Shown here piece by piece: positions 1 to 13,500 of a stretch of 64,000 bases of DNA. Position numbers and translations under genes: made by a program. How positions within the stretch are numbered: the stretch's first letter is position 1; each line of letters starts with the position of its first letter. The DNA is from Aradus depressus (lineage: Eukaryota; Arthropoda; Insecta; Hemiptera; Aradidae), in NCBI GenBank assembly GCA_963662175.1, contig OY759218.1:5076001-5140000 (forward strand), given 5' to 3'. Below the pieces are notes generated by a model. The model was not told the DNA's origin and did no database searches. It saw nothing but the letters and a program-made list of their open reading frames with translations.

Positions 1-1060
1 ATATAACTTCCTTTGGAACATGCGGTTTTCCATGGCAGGAGGTATTAATAACTTTGTGTTAATGAAAAACATAGGTTTTACTTGGTTAGTAGATTTTATT
101 TGTGGTAACACCTGGATGAGCCCTAAACTAACTACTTTACTTGACTGGACTAGACGAGACCCTACTGGAGAACACAAATGAACGTTCTTACAGTCATCAT
201 AAGTAACTATTATAGCAGTATGTATAGTATAGATGTTTGCTGCACATAGCCGACCCCTTAACATTGAGCCTTTTTTCACGCCAGTTGCGTCTCATAGTGG
301 TTTTTCATATATTTATTTAATTCTAATACACAGAGGTACACGGTAATGTCCAAGATAACGAAAAAACAAATTACAAGTTAGATAACAAATTTATGTTTAA
401 TGAATTTTGTTGAACTATAAAAACTGTGTTTCAACAATATTTTTCACAGTAACAGGACTTTCTTGTACAAATCTCTCCCCCTCCCTCCCATTCCTCTCAA
501 AATCATTTCTTGGCGGTGCTGGGTGTAAGAAAGTCACTCTCAGAATTATGCTGTACCTACAATGAAACAAATAAAACCGCTGATGCCAACACATTATTTT
601 CATATACCCAGTAAGAAATGAGGCATGAATGCATAATAATGTTAGCATCTTTTAATCTAACTTGAAATAATTTTTGTTTCGTTATGACTGATTTAGATAC
701 ATAAAATAAGTGTATAAAGTTATTGAGATATAATCTTTTGTTTTTGCCGACTATTTTTCCTCAAATGTTGACAAATGTGTAAACATGACTTAATAGAATG
801 GGATTCCATTTTCGCTAAGTTACAAATTCTCTTCCATTTTTTATTCAATGAAATTAACAAAATCTATATCCCGAGGGCTTTCATAGACTTATTATTTTTT
901 TAATAAGTATTGTTACTTGATGTGCCGAAAGAAAGTACAGGTATCTCTGGTGTATTTTTTGCGTCCAGAAGAATTAATTAAACTCTTAGAAACTTGCTCT
1001 GATACTTGGGATGCCCTTTAAATACATAAGCTAACAGATTTTTCCTTTTTTTTTTTTCAG
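1..1060. other. Intron 5' of the first visible exon
   Basis: No coding sequence is recognisable here. The stretch ends in a strong polypyrimidine tract and cag acceptor at 1058-1060, so it is intron sequence of the dynein gene. It contains a degraded MITE copy at about 445-616. Confidence 0.75.
445..616. mobile_element. Degraded MITE of the GTGATGTGGCCATA family
   Basis: The stretch carries taacaggactttcttgtac followed by a pyrimidine-rich block and then tgtaagaaagtcac and gccaacacatt. These match the outer and inner parts of the better copy at 21957-22230, the second part in reverse orientation. Both terminal repeats are eroded. Confidence 0.5.
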
Positions 1061-1680
1061 GAGAAAGAAGAAGCCAAAAAATACGTTTTTATTAGCTGAA
1101 GTTTTCTTGGAGATTCCCGATATCAAAGTAACACCAGTGATTGAAGATATGCAAAATGTTATTAATAAAATTGTAATTGGAATTTTAAATTTTGCAAGAG
1201 ACGTGATCCCGTGGGGATTACCTGAAGACCAATATACCCCTGCTGAATGTGACGATTTGCAAATGCAAAAAGATTTTTCAAAATTATCTTCAAAATTGTT
1301 CGCCAAAACTGGAGAAGGTGCTGGAGCTGCCCCAAAGGAAGAAGAGCGAAAACCATGCGAGGAAGCCAAATTGGAAATTGAGGAAGAAATTCGAAGGCAA
1401 TTTGAAGAGAAAAAACTTGCGGAGGAACAGAGAAAAATTGAAGAAGAGGCAGAAAGAGTGAAACAATTGGCTAAAGCCCAAAAAGAAATGGAAAAAAAAT
1501 TAAAAATGGAAGAATCTAAAAGAAGAGGTTCTATGACTGTATATTTGGAAGAGGAAGAGGGGGATGATGCTGAAGGCAAGTTGGAAGAGGAAGAGAAAAG
1601 GAAAGAGATCAAAGAGAAAGTGGCCGTTGCAGGGGAGGAGGAGGAGGAGGAGTACGAAGAGGAAGAGGAGTCAGAGGAAG
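1061..1680 (+). CDS. DNAH5/8: Dynein heavy chain exon 1 of window: tail with acidic charged insert
   Basis: Codes for about 206 residues of the N-terminal tail (window residues 1-206). The first part ([17 protein letters not shown]) resembles the dynein tail. From about 1330 the sequence turns into a run rich in Glu, Lys and Arg ending in long Glu stretches, likely a long single helix or a disordered acidic linker. The acceptor is a pyrimidine tract plus cag. I chose the donor at 1681 (gaag|gtacag) because it keeps frame with the next exon; without splicing, a stop follows at 1698. The exact donor is inferred. Confidence 0.82.
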
Positions 1681-4098
1681 GTACAGACTGTGTAGTGTAG
1701 GATGAATAAATGCATGATGAAGTAGGCGGCAAAGATGGGTTGCTTCAGTGGTAGCTATGTTTGTTCTGAACATTAGTCTGGAGATCTGATAATGTTTTTT
1801 TAAAACATACTTTTCAACTATATGTAGCACCTTCGGTTTGAAATAAACGTATTATTCGATGTAGATTTTAATGTAGAATGCAACCCAATGATTGTAATTT
1901 ATGTTTATAAAGGCGTTTAACCCCTAAATTGTTTTTTTTGTTTTCAGAGGTCGAAGATTTCGGATGGATGGATATTGACGTTGATTCAATGGTCTTCTCT
2001 TTTCCTGATTTTGAGGAGGTTACGAGGCCAGTCTACGATCACGAAGGTCGTCAAGTTCGACAATATTATCCAGAAGTTCTAAGTCAAAAATATATTCAAA
2101 AATTGATTTTTCAACTGCAAAATGTTTTCCAGTTTACTCAAGAGGACATTCAGGAAGTATTAAAGGTAAAATAACAAGATCGTAATTTAGGTATTGCCAT
2201 GAAGGTTTTATTCTCGAAATGCGCTAACCCCGATTTTTTTTCATAATGTCTCAAATTAGTTTTTTTTTGTCAATTAATCCTCTAAAAAGAATTGGGATAG
2301 TGCGATTTTTTGTTTAGGAGCTACAGCGGTTTCATTGTAAAAAAAAAAAAGTGGTATTTGTACCCACCAAACTACACAAGTAGATATTTTAATGTATATA
2401 CTTTTTGTCAAATTATTAAAATCTGAAAGAATAATATCAAGATTAGTCACTTTTAATTTTTTTATAGAAATTAAATTGCATTTCTTTTCCCATCCGGAAC
2501 TTTTTTTGTAGAGAATGCCATGGTATTCATTTTTGTTAAGAACTCGAACGAGAAATCGATTATGGTAATTTACAAGAAACTTATAAAATGCTTAATTTTA
2601 GCGTTTAATTAGAAATTATCTCAGGTTGGCCAATGATCACAAAACGCTGATTCTTGATCCTAAACATATTAATATAGGTCCTTGAACATATTTTAAAAAA
2701 TAAAAAAACTTATATATATATATATATTTATTATACGATCCTTTTGGGTGGTCGGTTTCCGCGGTCGGACTTATTAGAGCTTACTGCAGCAGTTCTGGCT
2801 GCAAATTTCGATCAGCCACTTTTTGTAATTTATATATATATATATATATTGATTCTAATGGTTCCTACTGACGCAACGTAATATTTTTCAGCCTTGGCTA
2901 AGATATAGTTTCGTCTGGGGCGAGGATCGAGATCAGAAAATTCAACAATTTGTTGATGAAAAAACGAACACTATGCTGATTCGAGAAAAGTTTTGTGAAT
3001 ACATTAATTTGGCTCAGGAAGTAGGTGAATTTCCAGCGGCTGTACCTTCCCCACCTTTGGAATTATCATTAGGTACATGATAATTAAAATAAATAATACG
3101 CGCTTTCATATCATATTACCTCCTTCCGAGTGTAAGATTTTCTATAGTATCATTACACCCTAAGTTGAAAAACGTGGACATAAGTGTAAACGTGTAATAA
3201 ACAAGTAAAACAAACTTCTTTTCTGAAATATTGTCTATTCCACGTAAAAATTATACATAAACTACCGGTTTCGGCATTACACTATCCAAAAAACAAAAAC
3301 AAAAAGACCTATGTCCATAGAAACTTTTTTCTTTTTTTGGTCCAACGAATTCTTTTCAGATGGATCCTGAACTATAAGTGAATCAACCTGTATATAGTTA
3401 TATTATATTTGTATTTAAAAAATAAAGAAAAACGTATGTTTTTTAAAAATATTGTCTATTTCACAAAATATATATATAATATGGGAATATTTTCGATATG
3501 GCTACCAATTTTATATATATATTTTGTGAAATAGACAATATTTTAAAAAGAACATACTTTTTCTTTTTTTATTAATTTTTAGTAGGTAAGTGTTGCTCAA
3601 TATCTCTGCAAAAAATGTTAAGTATCATATTTGTATTTGTTCTTGTATTTTTTTTTTTTTTTGTAGTTCGATTCAATGAAACAGCTTTGGAGGAAGCTAA
3701 AAAATGGAAACTAATTTTGGGTTCAAAGTTAAGGGAACATTACCACCGTAACTCACATGAGTTATTGAAAATTTTAGAAAATAGAATTTTGAGATTATGT
3801 CAACCTATTGAAACTTTGGATGATGTTCGTAATGCAATGGCTTGTCTAGAAGAAATCAGAGAAAAGTAATAACTAACATATATTACTACTTGCTGCGATT
3901 GTTACCTTTTGAATATTATAATAAGAAAAGAATGGTCCATTAGGAAGACGATGTCAGTCTGATGGAAGTAGGTGTATTCATTGTGTTGTGGGACCTACCG
4001 ACATCCCCTCCCACACTCAGACTCCGTCTTCTGGGAGGAGGTAGCCTATTTATCTTGTAATGTTTATCTTTTATTTTGTAATTATCTAAAGGCATTAA

Positions 4099-4132
<34 letters not shown>

Positions 4133-7100
4133 ACAAACGTACTCATATATGCTAACTTGTTTTATTGAAGAAGTTGTCATGCGACTTTTAGTTGAGGGAG
4201 ATAAGATCACCTCGAGTAACAGTTTGATGCATCGTGTACCGCAAATATATCATTTGAACTCTTCAATGTTCCCGATCATTTCTTGTTGGATTTCCGGAAA
4301 ATCATGAGATCTTCCATTTGCTCACAACTACATGTTGAAAATACGGTCTTAAGTATGTGATGTATAACAGGATGGCAACCTATAGATAGCACGTCACTTA
4401 TAACCACGGCAGTTGATGTACCGTGACAATAAAATAATTAATAATAGTAAGCTCATGTTTAAAATTTTTTAGATATTCTTTGATTTCTTACAAACTTATA
4501 TTAATAATTTTTAACACACTTTTAGTTTCATTGTTATGGATTTAGCTATTTCAAAAGTGGAAGATGTATTTGACATTCTGACTTATTTTGAAATCGATGT
4601 TGAGGAAGAAATATCAGAATTCTGTTATGGATTAAGAAATTACTATGACAGAATGAACAAAATGGTAAAGTAATTTTTTAATTCATAATTTACGGGGCGA
4701 AACGAAGCGATATAAAAGTGACTTTCTGCTAGATCGATTCATTTTCTGTGATAGTATTTGTCAAAAACTACTTTTCATAATTCAGTGAAATTCAACATAA
4801 TGTTTTAGCAAATGCTTAAGGGTGCATAGTTTTCATAGACATAACTATAGATAAAAATATATATGTGTAGATAGGGAGTGTCACCACTGGGTGATTTCTC
4901 CTCTCTTAATTGCCATTACCTCACTTAGCACAAATGCTTGTTGTATTTATTTTTTATACAGACGTAAATATCTATATGTAAATTTAAAAAAAAATTTCTC
5001 ACTATGAGTGATAAGTGGCTTGAGTAACAAAGGCTTTTACTATATTCATCTAGCACAACTAAATAAATAAAACTGCATTATTCTAGCGCGTCCTGATATT
5101 GAGTTTCATTCAAACATTTTTTTCAGACACTTAGGGTGAAAGAGTTTCAGTTTTTAATTATATCGAAAGGTATTTTGTACGAGGACACACCTAGTTAATT
5201 GTTTTTGCGTGATTTCCTTCTAATTAAATGTGTTTTCGCAGGCTATCGCAGTTCAAGAAGATCTTTGCGAAAAGGAAGAACCAATGAGAATTGAACTAGT
5301 GGCTGGCGTGCGAAGATTTCCCTATGAGCTCAAAGATTTTGACATGGACTTTGAAGAAAATGGCCCTTTAGTTGAAGGAATTCCTCCTAAGGAAGCTAGC
5401 GACAGGTAATAAAAAAAAAAGTCAGAAATTTGTTTTTTTGTGTAGAGCTGGTGTGTTGCGGCAGCTCGAACTTGCACCCCCTCCCTGCCTCGGAGCAGAA
5501 CCAGAAATGAAAGTAAGTGAGGGATTATCTTTTACTCAGCTATTCGATTTTACCCCTATTCGAATGTATCTTATCCTGTAATTTATAAAGAATTTGTGTT
5601 TAATACAATTAACATTTTTTTTCAGGTTAATGATGTTTCAGGAGAGATTTGACGAATTGTTTCGACTATATGAGCTTTATAGGAATGGAGAGAAACTTTT
5701 TGGTATTCCTGTTACAGAATTTCCTACTGTCCCTGAAAGGAAAAAACAACTGAACTTATTACAGAAATTATACGGATTATATGTAATCGTTATGAAATCA
5801 ATTGACAATTATTATGAAAGAGTCTGGCAAGATATTGACATTGAGGCAATCATGGGAGAGCTGAATGATTATCAAAACAGGTATGGTCTGTTTCATTTAT
5901 TGCCTATGACTCAACAATATAGATTATTTTATTAAGACAACGTTATTAGGTCAAATATAAAGTCTTGTATTAAAATACTTGCATATAATGCAATAATTCT
6001 CTATCTTTCCTTCCAGTTCAATATTTTAAGACGCCACATAGCCTATGTTTGATGAAAATCAGCCTTTTTTTTTTAATAATAATTTTTTTAAGTTTTTCTG
6101 TGGTGATACATACGCCGTTTCTTAATGTAGACGACTGGGAGTAACTTACATATTTTATAATGTATAACGTAACTTCCCCTGAAAATGATTAGGTGCGATA
6201 CCTGGACAAAAAACAAATACCATCTGTCTCTCAGATTTATAGACTATGTGGAAGTGCCTCATAATAAGATCAGTGCATAGATGACTTATGCGAAATGACT
6301 TTTCTCGAGTCCTTTGGCCCCAGAGCTTCAAAATAATGTGTTTTCTGACTATCTTCATTCAGTTGCTCATAATTTCATTGTCAAAATGTGACCTTACGAG
6401 TTTGTATTATTTATTTGAAATTATTGAATTTTCAGATGTCGAATGCTACCAAAAGGAATGAAAGATTGGCCAGCCTATCTGGAATTGAAACAAAAAATTG
6501 ATGACTTCAGCGAATGTTGTCCGCTGTTAGAATTGATGGCGAATAAATCGATGAAGGAACGCCATTGGAAGCGACTGGAAGATCTTTTAGGGGTCGTTCT
6601 AGACGTTGAATCGTCAGACTTCAAACTCAAAGACATTATGGCTGCCCCTTTACTCAAAAACAAGGATGATGTCGAGGCAAGTGATATTTTTAACTGAAAA
6701 CTATGGTCTATTTCAAGACAACCAGAGAAATCTAGGCATCTGAAGAACTGAGACTCTATCTATCCTTCTTCTAGTTGTTATTGTCGATTTCTTTTTTTTT
6801 CCGACGCGAACCACTTCAAAAAACTCATTAAGAAATCTTAAGAATGGTTAAAGCTTAGGTTACACCTTTTTTTTCAATATATTTAGCGTCACCACAGAAC
6901 CTACAAATATTATGGACTTCGATTTTTTAATGTTTTTAATGTGGTGAAATTTGTTTTTCATTGTTAAAATAATTTTTTTCCATTTGAAGGGTCCCAGGTT
7001 ATCTCAAGATCGGTTAAAGCTATCGTTATGATGTTTTTTTTATATTTAACGTGACAATTTTTTGCAGATATCATTTTTTTACCTTAAACATATCTTTACT

Positions 7101-9988
7101 GCCAAACAAAGCATATTGTCATGCGTATGACCTGACTCATAACTGACATAATTTTTTAGAATATAACTTCCTCAGCTATACATAGTATACAGGATGCTAT
7201 GTATCTGTCAAAAAGTCGCTATCGTGATTTTCGACTCCCTAAATCCAAAAATGTGAGAAAAAAGAAGGTCTGTGTGCTTGTATTTTTTAACATGATAACT
7301 GCCAATAGAATGAATATATCGACATTTTGAATTTCATATGTGATTCCAGAACCACATAAAGACGACACATTGATTTTCAACCAACTCGAAGGGGTTGCTT
7401 ATCTAATTACGTTAATTGCTAATCTACTTACTAACGTTAATTGCTAATCTAATGAATGATAATGATGTCACTGAGTAGACACCTATTGATTTTCAGCCAA
7501 ATTGGCCGAAGAGGAGGAGGGTTTAGGGGGAGTGCGTTTTTCAGTATTTTAGATACTTTTTGCTTATATTTATATATGAGAAATCTAAATAAATTTTTTC
7601 TGCAAAATGTTTTGATGGTTTTTTTTTCGTTACAGGATATATGTGTTGGAGCCGTAAAAGAAAAAGATATTGAATTTAAACTGCGTCAAGTTCAAGCTGA
7701 ATGGGCTAACGTGCCTTTGGAATTCTCTTCATTCAAAAATAAAGGCGAATTGTTAATAAAAGGTGTTGAAGCTCTTGAAATCATTTCTGCTCTCGAAGAT
7801 TCCTTGATGATACTCGGTTCCTTATTGTCAAATAGGTAAAAAATATGCAAGATATACTTAATTTATTATATATATATATAACTTAAATATAATAATACTT
7901 AATTTTGCAATCTATAAAATCCATACTAACTTTCTATAAGGCGGTTTTGACAATAACTCCACTTTTTGCCACAGGAGAGCTGCATTTCAGTCTCTAGGCA
8001 GGGTTCACAATTCCGGATCATTTTTCTGAACTCGGAGTTTCCGTATCTCGATTTTTCAGGGATTGGATTTATTACATAATACAATTTTGAAATGCCTCTA
8101 CAAATGTATTTCTTGATTGGTAGGCGGATGTACTGGACTTACTAGTTAAATAAGTGATACAGAGGTATCAGTACAACAATATATCTTATTTACATCACAA
8201 CTAGTTTCGGCAATTATCTGCTATCGTCAGGTGGTGAATCTAAACATACACAAACCAAAAACATTTTCAAAAAGCACATGAATTTAGGAACTGATACAGT
8301 TCATGTCAGCATTTTACAATAGATAAGACAAATAAAAAATGATAAAATGCAAAATATTAATATTAAAAAGTCCCTGAGAATATATAAATTATATTTAGAT
8401 TCACCATATGATGACGGCAGATAATTGCAGAAACTAGTTGTGGTGTAAATAAAATATATTGTTGGACTGATATCTCTATATTACTTACTTGCCCTTAGAA
8501 AGGTCATACATATTAGTTTTTCATCCTGAAAATGTTCGATTTGATTGAAATTTAATAGTGGTTGGGCGTGGTCCAGAAAATTATTTCTAAGGAATTCCAT
8601 AAATTTAATTTTAAGAGGGGTGGTGCACTTAATTTTCTTCCGAAACTCCCGAATTTCGGAATATCTGTCTATACCTCCTTTTCCCCACATACTTTTTTGA
8701 AGAAATTTTGAGTGAGCTTCAAGCTATCGCAGGGGTTTCTTTTGACCGAGCTAGATTAACAGTGGTCTTGTAGTTGTGACGTGTTGAAAATGCACAGTAT
8801 CTCTTCACTTTTCTTCTGGAAACGTTATGTTATTTACAGGGTATTCGGTATCAACGATATCTGGACATCGTCTAAAAAAAAAGACCCATAAGAAATCTAT
8901 TATCTTCCACATATAATGACACCTGAAGAACAAACTTATACATCCCTGTAATTTCGTTTTCAAAATTTTTTTTAGGTATAATGTTTTTTACAAAAAAGAG
9001 ATTCAGCAATGGGTTTACAACGTGAGCACGACAAGTTCAGTTTTAGAAAAGTGGCTTTTGGTACAAAATTTGTGGATGTATTTAGAAGCTGTGTTCGTTG
9101 GTGGTGATATAGCGAAACAAATGCCCACAGAAACGAAAAGATTTGCTGTAAGTAAAATAAATTCTAAATATAGTCTGTTCAGTCTCTTGGGTGAAATTCG
9201 TCGGTGAGTCATCGGTATTGTACTCACCCAGCTCGAATTAATTGTAATCAACTATGTTTTCGTACTCCTTCGAAACCCTTTGGCCCCTTTTTGACCGATG
9301 ACTTTCCCAGGGACGTCTCATATTGTCGTGTCGATACATTCAACTTCCGTTTGTCCAATTTGGTTGAAAATCAATGGGTGTCGTTGTTATGGGATTTTGG
9401 ATCCTCATTTAAAATTTTTGATTGATTACGTAACTTCCCTAGTAACACATATAGCTGGGGAATTATTGAGTACCAGTTGCCTTTTCCATACTTTTTTTTC
9501 TCTTCATATGTTTTAATTTTTTTTCAGTCTATCGACAAAACATGGCAAAAAATTATGACTCGAGCTCGTGAAATTGTTAAAGTTATCCCAGTCTGCGTTG
9601 GTGATGATTCTATGAAGACTATTCTACCCTATTTGCTAGAACAGTTAGAAACATGTCAAAAATCTCTTGTATGGTAAGTTAGTGTTATAAAAACATAATT
9701 TAATGATAAATTATTAAACAATAACTTATAATTAAACACATTTCAGGTATCTAGAGAAAAAAAGACTGATTTTTCCTCGTTTTTTCTTCGTTTCTGATCC
9801 AGCACTATTGGATATTTTGGGCCAAGCTTCAGACCCGCACACTATTCAAGCGCATTTGCTTGCAGTATTTGAAAATATTGCTAAGGTAGATATTTATTTA
9901 TCTAACATATTTTAAATATTTTTTTCAATATAGTTCATAGCAGTAACTATACTCTACTTGCCAAGTTAACAACAAAAGGTGGTGTCAG

Positions 9989-10058
<70 letters not shown>

Positions 10059-10310
10059 CACCACCTGACACCACCTTTTGTTGTTAACTTGGTAAGTAGA
10101 GTATAGTTATATATATAAAGTTATCCCAGTCTGCGTTGGTGATGATTCTATGAAGACTATTCTACCCTATTTGCTAGAACAGTTAGAAACATGTCAAAAA
10201 TCTCTTGTATGGTAAGTTAGTGTTATAAAAACATAATTTAATGATAAATTATTAAACAATAACTATACTCTACTTACCAAGTTAACAACAAAAGGTGGTG
10301 TCAGGTGGTG

Positions 10311-10392
<82 letters not shown>

Positions 10393-10439
10393 CACCACCT
10401 GACACCACCTTTTGTTGTTAACTTGGTAAGTAGAGTATA

Positions 10440-10515
<76 letters not shown>

Positions 10516-13500
10516 TTTGATATAATTTATTTTATTTTTATATGTATTATATCTCGGGTGTTTGAGCAAAAGGGCTTAAGTCAGCAAATCTGAATTTTAG
10601 GAGGGGAATTTCTGAAGGGTTTAAATATTCCTGCAAATCAGGTAAAGCACATTTATGTTACTTGAAATATTATTTCTATAGAGTATTAAATATAAACAAA
10701 GTAAAATATTCCAACAATCAGTTACATATGGTAAAAATATTTAAATGCACTAAATCCTTTGGATCACAAGACTTATTCTGACTTAAGCCCTTTTGCCCAA
10801 ACACCAGAGATATGTAAATGACAGAACTCAAACATTGGCTGACGGAACTTCTCAGCCCAAACCGTTGGAGCTATTTATTAAAACATTATCTAAATTTGAC
10901 ATGGGGTTCATTAATTCAGATAGAAAAATAAATATATAAATAAAAAAGAAACGTTTTGTCTCTCATGTGCCAGAAAATATGTGTGTTCAACGCATGCGCT
11001 TACCAGTGTAACTCGATTACGAAACACCCTATAGGGATGCGGTTTTCTTCTTTTGTTTGAGCTTCTTGATTATACAGAAAACCTCACTTAACTCCAGGCT
11101 CTTATTTTTCATACTTTTTGAGGTAAGTTATAAGTGTAAAAATATCCCAAAATGACTGTATCCTTCTAGATATTTGCTTCATATGCGAAAAACGAAAATT
11201 ACTTTGATTCATTGCCTATTACAAGACAAATTCCTCATTAAATTACGGACTAATGATTTTTCATGGTGGGACCATCGTGGCTTTAGGCTGTAGGAAGAAG
11301 TATCGTAAGGAGGTTGGTAGGGAATTGCGAGCGAAGGGAGGCGGAGGGTTCAGGGAGCATAGCCTCTAGTTATATGGTATTTTTTATTTTATTTGTGCCT
11401 ATTTTGTGATTTCTCTCCTATTTTTGCCTGTATTTGTCATCTTCTTCAAACATTTTCTAGGTGGAATTTGACAAACGGCAGAAGAATGTAATCATTGCAA
11501 TACTCTCACGAGAAGGTGAAAGGATAGAACTAGACCACTCGGTCCGTGCTTTTGGCGGGGTAGAAAACTGGCTCGGGGCACTTTTGATCAACTCAAAAAA
11601 TTCTCTTGGCACCGTTATATCATCTGTTTGGGATTTTCTACATGATCCGGAATTTCGAATTTTGAAAATGACTGATAATTTCCCGTCTCAGGTAAAGAAT
11701 ATTTATTTTTATCTTATTTCTGTATAAATAAGTTTATTTATATCTCATCAAGCTCATCTTCCCTTAAATAAGTTTATTTATATCTCATCAAGCTCATCTT
11801 CCCTTAAATCCTACCACCATTTCATCAAAATGCCCCAGTGATTACGATTTGGGTGGGTATGTAAAATATCTATTACACCCGTTAAAAATGAGGTGCGCAT
11901 GGTGCAGACGCCATGCTGGAAAAAAACAAAGTCTGAAAACTTAATTTTAGTGCGTTTTTATGGAGGTAATTATTGTAATTTACCCTCTACGACATTAAAT
12001 TACTATGAATGAAATGAAATGAAATGAAATGAAAAATAATCTTTATTCTGGGACTTTCGTCCCCTAAGAATAATAACATAAGAAGTAGATAAAAGAGTAC
12101 AAGTATCGACCCATTGAGACAGAATAAAAATAAAGGAAAAGAGGTCTCTAGTAATAAATATAAAATGTTAGAGAGAGGTAATGAATAAAACAATAAAATA
12201 AACTGGTGAAAATTAGTGATAAAAATAAGAATAAAACAAAGTATGAATAATAATGTAAAACATTATAACAATAGTGAGTTATATAGGAATTTAATCGCAA
12301 AAAAACTGGGCAGATGAAACTGGAGTGTGACAATCTGTCCAGTGGAGTGAGAGACTTATAGGAAGACTAGAACTATCTCATAGGAGCCCGCCTTAGGAAT
12401 CAGAGGTTTGTTGAGTTAGGAGATAATGGAAAAGTAGGGACTTAAATGAAAGAAGAGAAGGAGCATGGCGGATCTGGAGAGGGAGAGAGTTCCAGAGGGA
12501 GTTAGCTTGGATAAGGAAAGAGTTGTGGTAGGTTGTTGTCCTGTGGGAAGGGAGGTAAAGATCCGAGGGGCGGGATCTAGTGACTTTCTGGTGGATATGG
12601 GATTTAAATTGGAGCATTTGGAAGATGTAGGAGGGCTTTTGGGAAGATATAGTTTGATAGAGGAAGGAGCCTAGGAAGTATTGTCGACGAGAGGATGGGA
12701 AGAGCCATTTTAGGTCGGTATAGGAACTAGTAATAGAGGAGTGTCTGGGGAGCCCGAAGATGAATCTTAGAAAGGAGTTCATGACTCGCTTTAGTTTCAT
12801 GTCGAGCTCACCAGACAGTCCTCCATATGCGAGGCAAGCATAATCAAAGTAGGGGAAAACAAGAGAGGATACCAACAGCTGACGGGTTTTCGTGGGAAGA
12901 AGGTGACGAAGGCGTTTGAGGAAGTAGAGGGTTTTGAAGGAGCGGTTGGAGATGTGAAAAACATGGTCTTTCCAGGAGAGGGTTTGATCAAGGATCAATC
13001 CAAGATTTTTTACACTGGTGCAGTATTCAATATCGGTGTCATGTAGTCTTAATGGAGGTAAGTCAGTAAGGGAGTTTAGTAGTTTATGGTTACCTATCAC
13101 AATGGCTTTAGTCTTCTCAGCGTTCAGTGTCAGTCCATTCTTGGAAGCCCAGTCTGTGATACCAAGGATGTCCTCCATCATCTTGTCGTAAGCAACAAGA
13201 GCGGTGGAGGGGTGGAAGGAGAGATAAATTTGGAAGTCATCGGCATAAAGGTGATAATTGGAGTGTTTGATGGAATTGGGGAGGTCATTTATGAAGATAG
13301 AGAAAAGGGTAGGAGAAAGGGATGAGCCTTGAGGGACCCCAGAATTAACTGGCAGAAAGGAAGAGGGAGGGAGATTTGGGACGAGAACTGACTGAGAACG
13401 ACCGGAGAGGAAGGACTGAAACCAGCGAACAGCACTGCTGGAAAGGTGGGTATTGTGGAGCTTGGAGAGGAGGATGCTGTGGTCAACGGTGTCAAAGGCT

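Noticed and set aside
1031..1732. Serine-rich 233-codon ORF on the - strand
   Set aside because: It is the reverse complement of the Glu-rich part of exon 1; serine runs come from reading GAG/GAA codons backwards.
10117..10212. A genuine alternative (mutually exclusive) exon 11
   Set aside because: It lacks its own acceptor and the first part of the exon, and it follows exon 12, so use in place of exon 11 is not possible by normal cis-splicing.
10282..10569. 95-codon ORF of alternating Tyr and Ile on the - strand
   Set aside because: It is a translation of the AT dinucleotide run and palindrome arms.
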